Assembly (NCBI RefSeq): GCF_032118995.1
Contig: NC_092650.1
Span: forward strand, 1,736,001-1,800,000
Origin: Asterias amurensis
Lineage: Eukaryota; Echinodermata; Asteroidea; Forcipulatida; Asteriidae
Direction of reading: 5' to 3'
DNA length: 64,000 bases
Below, piece after piece: positions 53,956 to 64,000 of the stretch; within the stretch, counting starts at the first letter, position 1; every line of letters begins with the position of its first letter. The position numbers were made by a program, and so were the translations under genes. The notes below the pieces were generated by a model, which was not told the DNA's origin, made no database searches, and saw nothing but the letters and a program-made list of their open reading frames with translations.

Positions 53956-56710
53956 AGAGGTGAACATAAATTGTTTGATATAAGTAAGCCGATGTAACAG
54001 AATTGAAGATTATGTACATTTTTACTATACTGCAACAGTGCATTATAATTCTCTTTTTCCCGGTACGCATGACTCAGATTGGCTATAGCCATTAATACAT
54101 TAGAATGTTGCATTAAGTAAATACTAATTATAATTATGGGTTCACTAAGAGTGGTCGGAGATGTACTTATACAAAAACCATAATTTGCGTCTAGGGAATG
54201 GCGGCAGAACTGCGATTACCATTACTGTCACACACCACAACAGGCCATATACCAACTTATTGTGTAAGCTGCACCATGGCAAGGCGCCAAATCACTGAGG
54301 CAGAAAAAGATGTTTTTTAAATGACAATGAACACGAACACAATGAACTATTGAAGTATACACAGGGACCACGTAATAAGTGCAGAGTTTTTGGTATCAAG
54401 TTTTTTAATAAAAACTGTAATATGATCGGCTCTTCTAAGAGAGCCAAGACTCACGCGAAGAGATTTTCGTTGCACACGCAAGTACTATTTGTTTATAGTT
54501 TCTTTCTATTACTTTAGTGGCATTCCAATAAAATAAACCATCAAACGATGTTAATCGCAACAAATCGCGTCAAAATTGGTCACAATGTTTTATGAATCAA
54601 CATTTAGAAAAACAAGGTCACCATCAGATAAAACATGCACGGCCTATACCCGAAACGAACGCACCTTCTTGTATAGGACAATGTTATTTCAAACCATTTT
54701 GGACTGCAGAGCAACCGGAAGGAAAGGTTCTATGGTCCCGGTCTAAAAAAATAAAGGCCTTCCGAAGGCTGTTTCGGCCCGGACCCCAAACGAACTCTCT
54801 TATACTTTGGACTCGCAGCTTAGAGCAAAGGGCAAAAGGTGAAGTGCATAAAAGCGCATAAAGTGATATTAAATATGGGTTGTAAGTCTAGGTTTCAACA
54901 AGACGAAATATTCTTTATGACAGAAGAAATAATTGTATATATGTATATCGTGTAGGCCTAACTCAGTTCCTTTTTCTATGTTATATTATTGTTACCTTCT
55001 TGGGCCTCTACTGTTTCGTGTCTACAGACAAATTTACCCAAACCTCCCCCATGTGTCATATTGTGCCCATTACCTCATAAAGGCTTATGGCATAACTAAT
55101 AAAAATTATCTATAAAACACTTTGACAAAGGGGATGGGGCTATCATTTAAATGGGGAAATCGAATTCAATTAAATTCAATTGCATTTATTACACATTGAC
55201 TTCCTTCTGACGGACCACAGTCTGATGTAGATAATTGCAGTAGCAGCCTATTTTATTAGTTTATGCTTTTATATCCGTGTTGGGTTCACGTGCCAAGTGT
55301 CATGACGAGACAGACCCTTTCTAAATAATAATATCATTGCACAAATGAATGTGAGTCTTTTCCTACCGGTGATTTTTTGTTGTATGGATATAAAACAACG
55401 TTCCCCCAATGCGTGTTCGCCACCATGAGTGTACAATACACGTCTATAGTGCACGAGGCAGAACCGGATTGGCTAGTTGGCGGTTGTGTTCAGTACGAAG
55501 CCAAAGAGCAAGCGGTTCACGGTGCGGTGACTTTTAATGCAAAGCTACTCGTACCTGCGCATTGTTCGCGGACGAACCCACTCACCAAATTGCATAAAAC
55601 GGTACCCAACGGCCTTGATGGATTCGCATTCAGTTTTCCTGCTAAATAAACAAAGTAGTTGAAATACATACACATAGTAGTTGACTGTGCTGTTCTTTTG
55701 AGCGCTAAAAATACGTTTAGACGACGTGGACGCGACGAGGTCTACTAGTATTGCCGATTTCGCAATACAAGTTCTATAGACGATTCTAGAGGCAAAAACA
55801 GTATCGTGAGAAGCAGTGTTGTCATCGTCAGAAAAGGTAAGATAAATGATAAACCATAAGATAAATAAAAGTATAAACACCATGTGACATTCAACGATGC
55901 ACCTTGTATATCAATTGAGGTACCGCACTATGGTGTGTTGGTGTTCACAGAAAATCAGCCGACCTATCGAAACCGAAAGGTAGCGGCAGTTATTAGATTT
56001 CATTTATAAACATGATGTGCCATGAGCTCTGTTTTGAATTTTCGTTTTCCTTCCTGAATCGATGTTTATCTTCATTAGCCTCAATGCTCTGAATAGGAAC
56101 TGCATGACAATAATGACTATCGACTTTGGAACAAAAGAAGGCAAGATGATTGTGCATGTAACGCCAACGGAAACGAGTAGGGTTAAAGGGTCGTGAATAT
56201 TATAGGGCTCTAACATTTATGTTTTGAAAGCACGTGTATGGTGGCTTAAATTGAATTGTGCAATCACAACCGTCGTTGGTGGGGGTTTCCCCATCAATCC
56301 ATTGTTTCGTCGTAAACAGACGCTAAGAAAACCATTTAGTACTTTTGTTACTGGCTAATAATATATATATTTATTTATTTAATTCTTCGGACAATACAAT
56401 AGTTGTTATAACAACAAGCAGAAACCTTTTACAAGGGAAAAGTATGTAAAAAAAACTGTCATCAAAAAAAGATGTGCCCTCTCATCAGACTTTGCTTATA
56501 AAACGAGTAAAAATGAAAAACTATACATAACACAGAAATCTAAAATTGTAATCGTCCATTGTTATGTTATGCAGTCTCCTGTTGATCGTTTGTCAAACGG
56601 ATAATAATAAAGTCATTATAATAAAGCATCGTTGCGGATCTTTCAGGGAAAAGCTGCAACTTACATTGATACAGTTTGATGTGACATGCCTGCGGTACAC
56701 AATAGCCGTA
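53956..56710. other. Intergenic stretch, no recognised gene
   Basis: AT-rich. Short open frames around 54592-54861 and 55377-55883 have no recognised domain. A donor-like GTGAGT occurs on the minus strand near 55577 without supporting coding signal. Confidence 0.4.
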
Positions 56711-56712
56711 TA

Positions 56713-56885
56713 TTAAAGGAACACGTTGCCTTGGATCGGTCGAGTTGGTCTTTGAAAAGCGTTTGAAACTGCTTGTTATGAAATGCATATGGTTAGAAAG
56801 ATGTTTTAAAAGTAGAATACAAAGATCCACACAAGTATCACTCGAAACTGCGTGGTTTTCCTTTTACCTCGTCGACTAACATAAT
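56713..56885. mobile_element. Single arm of foldback family D
   Basis: TTAAAGGAACACGTTGCCTT, GGATCGGTCGAGTTGGTC, GTTAGAAAGATGTTTTAAAA, CCACACAAGTATCACTCGAA and GGTTTTCCTTTTACCTCG match one arm of 59018-59408. The other arm is missing. Confidence 0.75.
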
Positions 56886-56982
56886 GCATGGCCGGATAGA
56901 GTTATATCCCATGTCAAATGGGTGTAGAACCTAGGTGCACGTACTCTAAATTGCTGTTTCCACTACACAGTAGTAGTACCTG

Positions 56983-57127
56983 GCCAATTTCACGAAGAGC
57001 CAAGATTGTTAACTGCAAATCAATCATGGTTGGTTAGTTAAGTGTGATGTCACAGTACAAATCAGTATGGTAATACTGACAATTTGTCTTGCAATGAATT
57101 TTATTGCTTAGTAAAATCGGCCCAAGG
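56983..57127. mobile_element. Diverged family N copy
   Basis: GGCCAATTTCACGAAGAGCC, AACTGCAAATCAATCATGG, AGTGTGATGTCACAGTAC, GACAATTTGTCTTGCAATG, ending AAATCGGCC. The inverse of the copy at 16876. Confidence 0.65.
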
Positions 57128-57129
57128 TT

Positions 57130-58090
57130 TCCTTTAATACTTATATTAAAATATAGACATTTGTAAAACGCCTAATGCAAAAAGCCTCTAATCGCATAGA
57201 GAACAATAAAATACAATGAGTTAAAGATACAGTTACAAATAAGCAGATTACAAACAAGCAGCTTTAATTGTAAAGAACTAGCCTGGCAAATATGCACAGG
57301 AAGACTATCCAAAAGAAACGGTGTGACAAAAGAAATTGATCTGTGGCCATAAAAAAAGTGGAGTAAGCTCTTGATGTTGAAAGCAATGACTGTTGAGATG
57401 ATCGTAAAGTCTAAGTAGGGGAATAATGGTGAACAAGTTCAGATAAAATAGATGTTAAATTTGCATCGGGGATAAAGAATATTAATTTTGGTTTTTACCC
57501 ATACACCGATGTGTGTTAGCACTGTATACTCAGTACTTTAATATTCTTTATCCCCGATGCAAATTTAACATCTATTATATCGTTGCGGTACCCGCTGCCA
57601 AAACATAGGATTCGAACTGCCTCTAGCTGCCGGGCAACCTCGGTAGTCTAGTTGGTAAGACACTGCTCTAGAATTGCAAGGGTCGTGGGTTCGAATCCCA
57701 CCCGAGTAACATGCCTGTGATATTTTTTCACAGGACTCGGGAAAGTACTGAGTATACAGTGCTAACACACATCGGTGTATGGGTAAAAACCAAAATTAAA
57801 AGTTCAGATAAATAAGCAGGAGATTGACATGTTTGAGTTTTGAAAGTTTACAAAGAATTTTATAAATCATACAAAACTTAACCGAAAGCCAAGGCAAATT
57901 CATTAGTACTGGTGTAATATGGTGGAACAAGGCAGACAAGAAAACGAGGCAAGCAGCAGTGTTTTGTACACGCTGGTTAGCAAGATCTTCATCAGGGAGT
58001 CCATACAATACAGAATAGAATTGCCACAATCAAGTCTAAGTTTGAAGAAAACGTGTGAACAAGACGGAGAACAGTAGCTTCATCTTTGGT
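57130..58090 (-). mobile_element. Truncated LINE 3' end split by a composite SINE
   Basis: On the minus strand 58030-57815 encodes the end of a non-LTR reverse transcriptase (SVLYGLPDEDLANQRVQNTA, then FHHITPVLMNLPWLSVKF). A SINE complex interrupts at 57449-57800, and coding continues to SLPVHICQASS and a 3' UTR to 57130. The UTR matches 26095-26320. 5'-truncated. Confidence 0.8.
57449..57800. mobile_element. Inverted-composite SINE family F insertion with 12-bp target duplication
   Basis: Left part (57449-57541) is the family F 3' half on the minus strand. Right part (57542-57800) is a tail piece plus a nearly full SINE on the plus strand, with A box TAGTCTAGTTGGTAAGAC and B box GGGTTCGAATCCC. 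AGTTCAGATAAA flanks the whole complex at about 57437 and 57803, so it entered as one unit. Confidence 0.8.
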
Positions 58091-59017
58091 CTCAAAAGGA
58101 ACTTTAAAATAATAAAAACATTAAATTTATTTTTCTTGTTTCATTTTAAAGCCCTAACCACCAAACTTTTGTCAATATCTTTGTAAAAAAAAAAATTAAT
58201 TTAGGCTAGAGAGGATGAAAGTTGTTTTACCTTACTTCCAAAAAACAATCCCTTTAAACATGGTTGGTTGAAAATCTCTTCAGAAACACACTTTTCAGCA
58301 AGAAATAAAACAACAACAACTTTATGGCAAAGTAGTCACTTGAGAACAGGCTTCAGCTACAATGCCTGCTTGGGGTCTCAACTGTCTTTCTTAATGTGAA
58401 GTGAGCCCTCTCTTGACAGTAAGAGCACCACCTTCTTGAACTTAAAGGAATTGGTTGATTCCATCTCATTGAATCAAGACTAAACAAAGTATTAAATCTC
58501 TAGAACTTGTTTAGTTCATTGTGTGATTACAAAACAGTATCAGAAAAACACATACACTTATCAATTTTGCAGCATGGTGTACAGATACATAGAAATGTTC
58601 AAACAAAAGACGAACCGCAGCTTTTAAAAATTGCTAAAGGAAACTTAATAATATTCTCCCTCCATGTTTCTACACACATTCAACATTCATGTGATAAATG
58701 AATGTGCTGTTACAAATGCGCATTGTCTTCTTAAATGTTCCACGACACCTCAGTTATCTATCTCTCTCTCTCTCTCTCTCTCTAATCGACCGAGGTCGGA
58801 ATCTTGCCCATCCCTTTCTATAAGGTATAAAACCACACGTAATACTCAATTTCAACACCTTTTAACAGCCAATGTACAAACAACTTATGTAAGTCTCACA
58901 CATGGCGCATCGTAAAAAAAAAACTCTGCTAATGACGGGTACTTACAGCTGAAACCGAACGAGTAAGTTTTCAGGTTGGTTTTGAAGCTGGAGAAAGTGA
59001 CTACTATAAGTATGACG
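58091..59017. other. Intergenic stretch
   Basis: (TC)n microsatellite at 58759-58783. Otherwise nothing is recognised. Confidence 0.4.
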
Positions 59018-59408
59018 TTAAAGGAACACGTTGCCTTGGATCGGTCGAGTTGGTCTATGAAAAGTGTTTGTAACCGTTTGTTTTAAAATGCAATGGTTAG
59101 AAAGATGTTGTAAAAGTAGAATAAACTGATCCACACAAACATGCCTCGAAATTGCACGGTTTTCCTTTTACTTTGCGAACTAACATGGTCAGCCATTTAT
59201 TGGAGTAAAAAATTTGACTACCATAAATGGCAGACCGTGTTAGTCGACGAGGTAAAAGGAAAACCGTGCAATTGTGAGTGATACTTGTGTGGATCATTTT
59301 ATTCTACTTTTAAAACATCTTTCTAACCATATGCATTTCATAACAAACAGTTTCACACGCTTTTTTTATAGACCAACTCGTCCGATCCAAGGCAACGTGT
59401 TCCTTTAA
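59018..59408. mobile_element. Foldback element, family D, 391 bp
   Basis: TTAAAGGAACACGTTGCCTT at the left faces AAGGCAACGTGTTCCTTTAA exactly. The arms stay complementary for most of their roughly 180-bp length (AAAGATGTTGTAAAAGTAGA faces TCTACTTTTAAAACATCTTT), meeting at a short centre near 59200. Confidence 0.88.
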
Positions 59409-60944
59409 TGTAGTTTTCCTTGTCATGACCTGGTTTGCTTATTAATTAGGCCTACTCTTCAATACCGGTGAATGATATTAATTTTCATCGATTATAATTA
59501 GACTCGGGTATCTATTTTGAAAAAAATATTTACTTGTAAAATAAATAGGAAATATCTCCCGATTCTTCAAGCTAGGAACATACTGTGGTAACTACCCCGA
59601 AAAAGCCGCTTTATGCATGAATGTTATGGATTGTTATGAAGATGGATGTAAGGGATTCTGCGTGATTTGGTTTTAAAAATCAACAAACAGTATGGTTGAA
59701 AAATGTGAATCTCTATTCTCCTATAACTCTCAACCTACTCTTTTAGTGTACCCCCACCCCCTCCCTTTGTAGTCCCTTGTCCATTTCTTTTGTGCCTTCA
59801 TTGCACCTATGACTTCTCTTAAAAAAAGATTTGCTTTTTTAGTACGTCCTGTTTCATTTTTTTCCCGGTTATTTATCCCTTTGGTTTTGTATGTTTTATG
59901 ATAATTTTTTATTTAACTTGTTATCTTTGTTAACTGCTCACACAGTTCAGCATGTTAAAATGTCGTCCCTTGCGAACAGTATTTGTTACTGTACAAATAA
60001 AAATAATTTGAGCTTTAAAATCAGCAGTGTTGGCAAAATCCAATTTAATACTGTGTGTTTTTTCTTTTGAGAAATGACGTGTATCTCAATTAGGCCTACC
60101 TTCACGGTTGAAGTGTGGGATAGACTCAGCTTTCCTATTTTGATAAAAGGGGTCGAATGAAAGATCAAATTACTTTTCATGTGTTCCATTTCATCGAAAA
60201 TTATTCTGTTTCTAGTCAAGATCAGTGACATAAATTACTGCATAAATTTACCTAAAAATTACAATTTCTGAATATACATTTCGATCCACCCACCCCCAAA
60301 ACAGCAATCTCTGAAAGTACAGTTTTTAATGACATGAAATTTCATATTCTTTCAATAGCATGTATTATCATTTTGAGTTTTCAAATATAGGCCAATTTAA
60401 AATTGTTATGCTAATTATTATTCTCTGTAAAAATTAGTTTATTAGGCGAGAGTGGCCTTCGGACGTAGATCGTTTCACGAATTAAGCACGTCGGACCTTC
60501 CTCCCTCAGCGAATCGCCCGTCTCCATTTGCCTAACACAAAACTGGCTTTATAAAAGAATCCGTCGTGGTGACGTGTCTTAACCACGCTGCTTCAAGACA
60601 AATTTGCCCAAAACAATTTTTTTTTTGATCGTATATTTTGTGTATCGTTTTAAAAGAGATGCAATCATTATTTGCCGATATGAGCCTCAAATGTTTAATA
60701 TAGCAATTTTTATACGAATTCAAAACAAACTATCGCTTTTAAGTTGTATTAAATATCATCCAAATATAAGAGGTTCCGCCAGTAGTTAATTAGAAACCAA
60801 AACAATGAGTTTTCGTCCGCATAACCGTGGCTTTTATGGGGGAAATTGTAAATATTTTTCGTTTTTCGTTGAAATTATGTATTTTACAGGGTTTGTGAAG
60901 AAAAAAACATCATTGTTTAATTTCAGTCTGAAACTTGCAGAATG
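59409..60944. other. Intergenic stretch
   Basis: AT-rich. No gene, structured RNA or repeat is recognised. A GC-richer patch at 60445-60535 is unexplained. Confidence 0.35.
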
Positions 60945-61318
60945 AGCTCTAAGAGCACCGAATTCAAACTCTGGTGTTTCTGATCAGCAGAGTGTGGGTT
61001 CGAATCCACAGCCGTGACACTTTACCATTGCTTCGTCCTTCGGACGGGACGTAAAGTCGTTTGTCCCATGTGTTGTGTAACGCATGTAAAAGAACCCAGT
61101 GCACTTATCGAGAAGAGAAGGGGGTTCACCCCGGTGATCCTGGTTTTGGCTGCTTAATGCGCCGTAGCACCTTGTAAACACTTACGGTGCTAAATAATTG
61201 GGTCTCAGAATCCATCACTGCATGCAATAACCCATCTTTCTGAAAGTTTGTATATACTCAGCGCCTTGAGTACCTTGTTATAGATACGTGCGCTGTATAA
61301 GACTTCGATATTATTATA
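60945..61318 (+). mobile_element. Full-length tRNA-derived SINE, family H
   Basis: AGCAGAGTGTGGGTTCGAATC holds the B box. CTTCGTCCTTCGGACGGGAC, GCATGTAAAAGAACCCAGTG, GGGGGTTCACCCCGGTGATC and AGCACCTTGTAAACACTTAC follow. The 3' end is GCGCTGTATAAGACTTCG then ATTATTAT. About 370 bp. Confidence 0.8.
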
Positions 61319-61507
61319 TGAGAACCATTTTTGGCCGTGGAAATTTTCCCTCTGAAACGAAAAGCTAGAATACCGTATTTGAAAACGTACAAAACGCAGG
61401 GCCGCAGCTATTTTGGTTGTTACATAACAGCCGCAACCGAAATTGAGGAAAATGTTTACATGCTGAAAATTGTGCTGGGTTCTTTACTTCCGACGCACAC
61501 AACGGAG

Positions 61508-61898
61508 TTTAAGGCAGTGGACACTATTGGTAATTTCTGAAAATAATTATTAAAACTTACTTGGTAACAAGCAATGGAGAGCTGTTAATAGTATAAAACA
61601 TTGCGAGAAACGGCTCCCAATGAAGTAAAATAACCTAGTTTTCGAGAAAGAAGTATAAATTTTCCACGAATTTGATTTCGAGACCTCAGAATTCGATGTT
61701 CAGGTCCCGAAATCTAGCATCTGAAAGAACACAACTTCGTGTGACAAGGGTGTTCCCCCCCCCCTCCATCATTATCTCGCAACTTCGATGAACACTTGTG
61801 GTCAAATTTTCACAGGTTTGTTATTTTGTGCATGTTGAGATACACCAAGTGAGAAGACTGCTCTTGACAAAGACCAATAGTGTCCAGTGTCTGTAAGG
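61508..61898 (-). mobile_element. Full-length inverted-repeat family A copy, minus strand
   Basis: TTTAAGGCAGTGGACACTATT at the left. On the right GACAAAGACCAATAGTGTCC. It carries the inverse of the family A body, including GAGAAACGGCTCCCAATG and CACAACTTCGTGTGACAAGG, with a C9 run near 61755. Confidence 0.85.
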
Positions 61899-63048
61899 CG
61901 ACTTAATGTACAAAGTTAAAAATGTCTGTTTGATTTAGTTTGATCAAACAAAACATCAATTGTGACTGCTCTATACCAATCTTGTTATAGTGTATAGGTG
62001 CCGAGTTTGCAAGGTTCAAAGTTCATTGGTGCCTAGTTTGATCGACAACATTATGTGCTCATAATAATCGTTTAACGACAAAGCACTCTTTAGCAAAAAA
62101 AGTCATTTTTAACCCCTAATGTGAATTATCGAATAATTTAATAATGAAGAGCTGGTCGATGTGTATTCAACACTCCATGGAATATCGACCCTGAAAATGC
62201 AATTCATGCGTGACTTTCTATAGTTAATGGTGGAATTATGAAATGGGAATTATTTTGAGGACATTTGTGGTTAACATTAGATTATAAAACTCATCACTAT
62301 ACGACAACGCTGATCATAAGACGCAATCTAATCAAATGTGGGTGTATATTGAGCTTGACTTATTTAGCCTCAGCTGCGCAATTATATCTTTTATTAGAAT
62401 TTAAACAAGTTTAATTCTCCACAGGGCTGTAAGGTTTTCTATATACAGAATTTTTTACTTATAGTGGTTTTTTTTTCTCGACGATTCTTCGATTTGAGCC
62501 CCAACAATTTTGGGCTCCGGTTGACTCGGTGGTTTCTTTACCTCCTTTCCCTCCTTTCACCCTCGGTGTTGACCCGTGACTCCGTGTCGAATCTTGAACA
62601 GCATAGCCTTGCACGTGGCCTTGTATGACCCAGTGACCAGGGGTAACAATATTGTTGTTGTTGTTGTTTTGCTTTGTTAAATATTATGTGAATGCCGGAG
62701 AAACGATGACTAATAAAAATGGCGGGAAAAAAATGGAGCGCCATAATATGAGCGTCACTCGAGTGTGACGAATTGGAGTGCTATACAAAAAGCCACTTTT
62801 ATGGTTCTGTGTAGAATAAATAAATAAATAAATAAATTATATTAATTGAAAAAAATAATATATAAAATACATATAAAATTCATTTACTTGACCTGAACAG
62901 TATTTCAACTCTACACGTTTGGAACTGGAAGAATTTTTGAAAATTGCATTTACATAAATAATTGGGCGAGTTGTAGTATGCGTGTGGTACATAACTGGAA
63001 TAGTTTAAGGTAGCCATATATAACCCATGTCTGTACCAACATGTAGTC
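61899..63048. other. Intergenic stretch
   Basis: A (GTT)n run at about 62651-62667 and an (AAAT)n run at 62814-62838. No gene is recognised. Confidence 0.4.
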
Positions 63049-63284
63049 AGGGCCCAATTTAATAAAGCCTGTAAGCACAACAAAATTGCTTAGCATGAAA
63101 TTTCTTCCTTGATACAAACAAGATACCAACCATATTTTAATGTGTTGCATATAACTGGCATTCAGCTGTTGTTTGCTCATGGAAATCACGTGGACATTTG
63201 GTTGGTAATCCTGTTTTTATTAAGGAAGACATTTTATGCTAAGCAAGATTTTGTGCTTACAGGCTTTATGAAATTGGGCCCAGG
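63049..63284. mobile_element. Inverted-repeat family E copy with the best-preserved ends
   Basis: GGGCCCAATTTAATAAAGCC faces GGCTTTATGAAATTGGGCCC. TGTAAGCACAACAAAATTGC faces AGATTTTGTGCTTACA. About 236 bp. Confidence 0.85.
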
Positions 63285-63687
63285 TTTATAAGAATTCATT
63301 TCAACGGTTCCTTATAGTCTGTCACGAAGACGACAACAGACACTTGTGTACGGCTCATCAAACCAAACAGACAGCTGACCATGGCAGTGTTGACCATTGC
63401 ATCTGGAAGCGAAACGCAACATTGGCCAAAGAAATATAGCCTTTAAACAATCTGGGATTGGACATTTCCATATCAAATGTTGCATTTAACGCACTTGGAA
63501 CCCCTTTTCATTCTTACATAACGCTAGATTATCTTGAACCTTAAATTTAAAGGCGCTAAAAAGTTGCTTGTTTAAGAAAAAGGCAAAGGAAAACTTTATA
63601 AGCCCGCAAAGCGCGCTCATGGGACCACTCCGGCGAGGAAAGTTCGGCTACATGTATAAACATAACATGAATCTGACAACAAATAAT

Positions 63688-64000
63688 TAAAGACAGTGGA
63701 CACTAGTGGTAATTGTCAAAGACTAGTCTTCACAGTTGGTGTATCTCAACATACGCATAAAATAACAAACCTGTGAAAATTTGAGCTCAATCGGTCGTCG
63801 AATTTGCGAGATAATAATGAAAGAAGAAAAACCCTTGTGTCACGAAGTTGTGTGCTTTCTGATGCTTGATTTCGAGACCTCAAATTCTAAACTTGAGGTC
63901 TCGAAATCAAATTCGTGGAAAATTACTTCTTTCTCGAAAACTACGTCACTTCAGAGGGAGCTGTTTGTCACAAAGTTTTATACCATCAACCTCTCCCCAT
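63688..64000 (+). mobile_element. Family A copy running off the window end
   Basis: TTAAAGACAGTGGACACTAG, GTAATTGTCAAAGACTAGTC, CTTGATTTCGAGACCTCAAA, ACTTCAGAGGGAGCTG. The right end lies beyond 64000. Confidence 0.85.

Noticed and set aside
55377-55883. Overlapping open frames on both strands, one with a donor-like GTGAGT
   Set aside because: No recognised domain, no second exon with a fitting phase, and composition like the surrounding noncoding DNA.

Overview
This is animal nuclear DNA, AT-rich, with many short introns, tRNA-derived SINEs, LINE tails and very many short inverted-repeat transposons. The proteins are most like deuterostome invertebrate orthologues, and the dense palindromic and tRNA-like repeat families suggest an echinoderm, probably a sea star. 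That placement is inference from memory, not a search result. There is no rRNA, CRISPR array, retrovirus or intact autonomous transposon. Five complete protein genes could be assembled exon by exon, and every chain closes in frame with GT/AG junctions: DPM1 (minus, 2643-7035, 242 aa), DUS2 (plus, 7862-15404, 567 aa), an LPCAT1/2-type lysophospholipid acyltransferase (minus, 18908-32747, 540 aa), a PARP2-type poly(ADP-ribose) polymerase with two WWE domains (plus, 33948-43665, 709 aa) and MTG2, a mitochondrial Obg GTPase (minus, 46767-50868, 396 aa). The genes alternate in direction. DPM1/DUS2 and LPCAT/PARP2 are head-to-head pairs with start codons 0.8 and 1.2 kb apart. DUS2/LPCAT and PARP2/MTG2 are tail-to-tail. 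No shared pathway is evident: the products are glycosylation, tRNA modification, membrane lipid, DNA-repair and mitochondrial-ribosome proteins, i.e. ordinary housekeeping genes. The most notable feature is in LPCAT. Two different exons, 28879-29099 and 25450-25670, each encode the catalytic HX4D block. They have the same length (221 nt) and the same phases (2 in, 1 out). Using both, or neither, brings an early stop codon, so exactly one must be chosen per transcript. This looks like a mutually exclusive exon pair that swaps the acyltransferase active-site region. Second is the tandem WWE head on PARP2. The rest of the window, including the 13 kb after MTG2 (50869-64000) where no host gene is recognised, is largely a mosaic of short inverted-repeat elements, at least four tRNA-derived SINE families, two LINE families and several satellites. 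Many elements are nested in one another. Notable cases are one palindromic family found twice inside the same host family, an inverted-composite SINE inside a LINE with a 12-bp target duplication, three inverted-repeat elements packed against the DPM1 stop codon, and a G15-palindrome-G13 block in the DPM1/DUS2 promoter interval.
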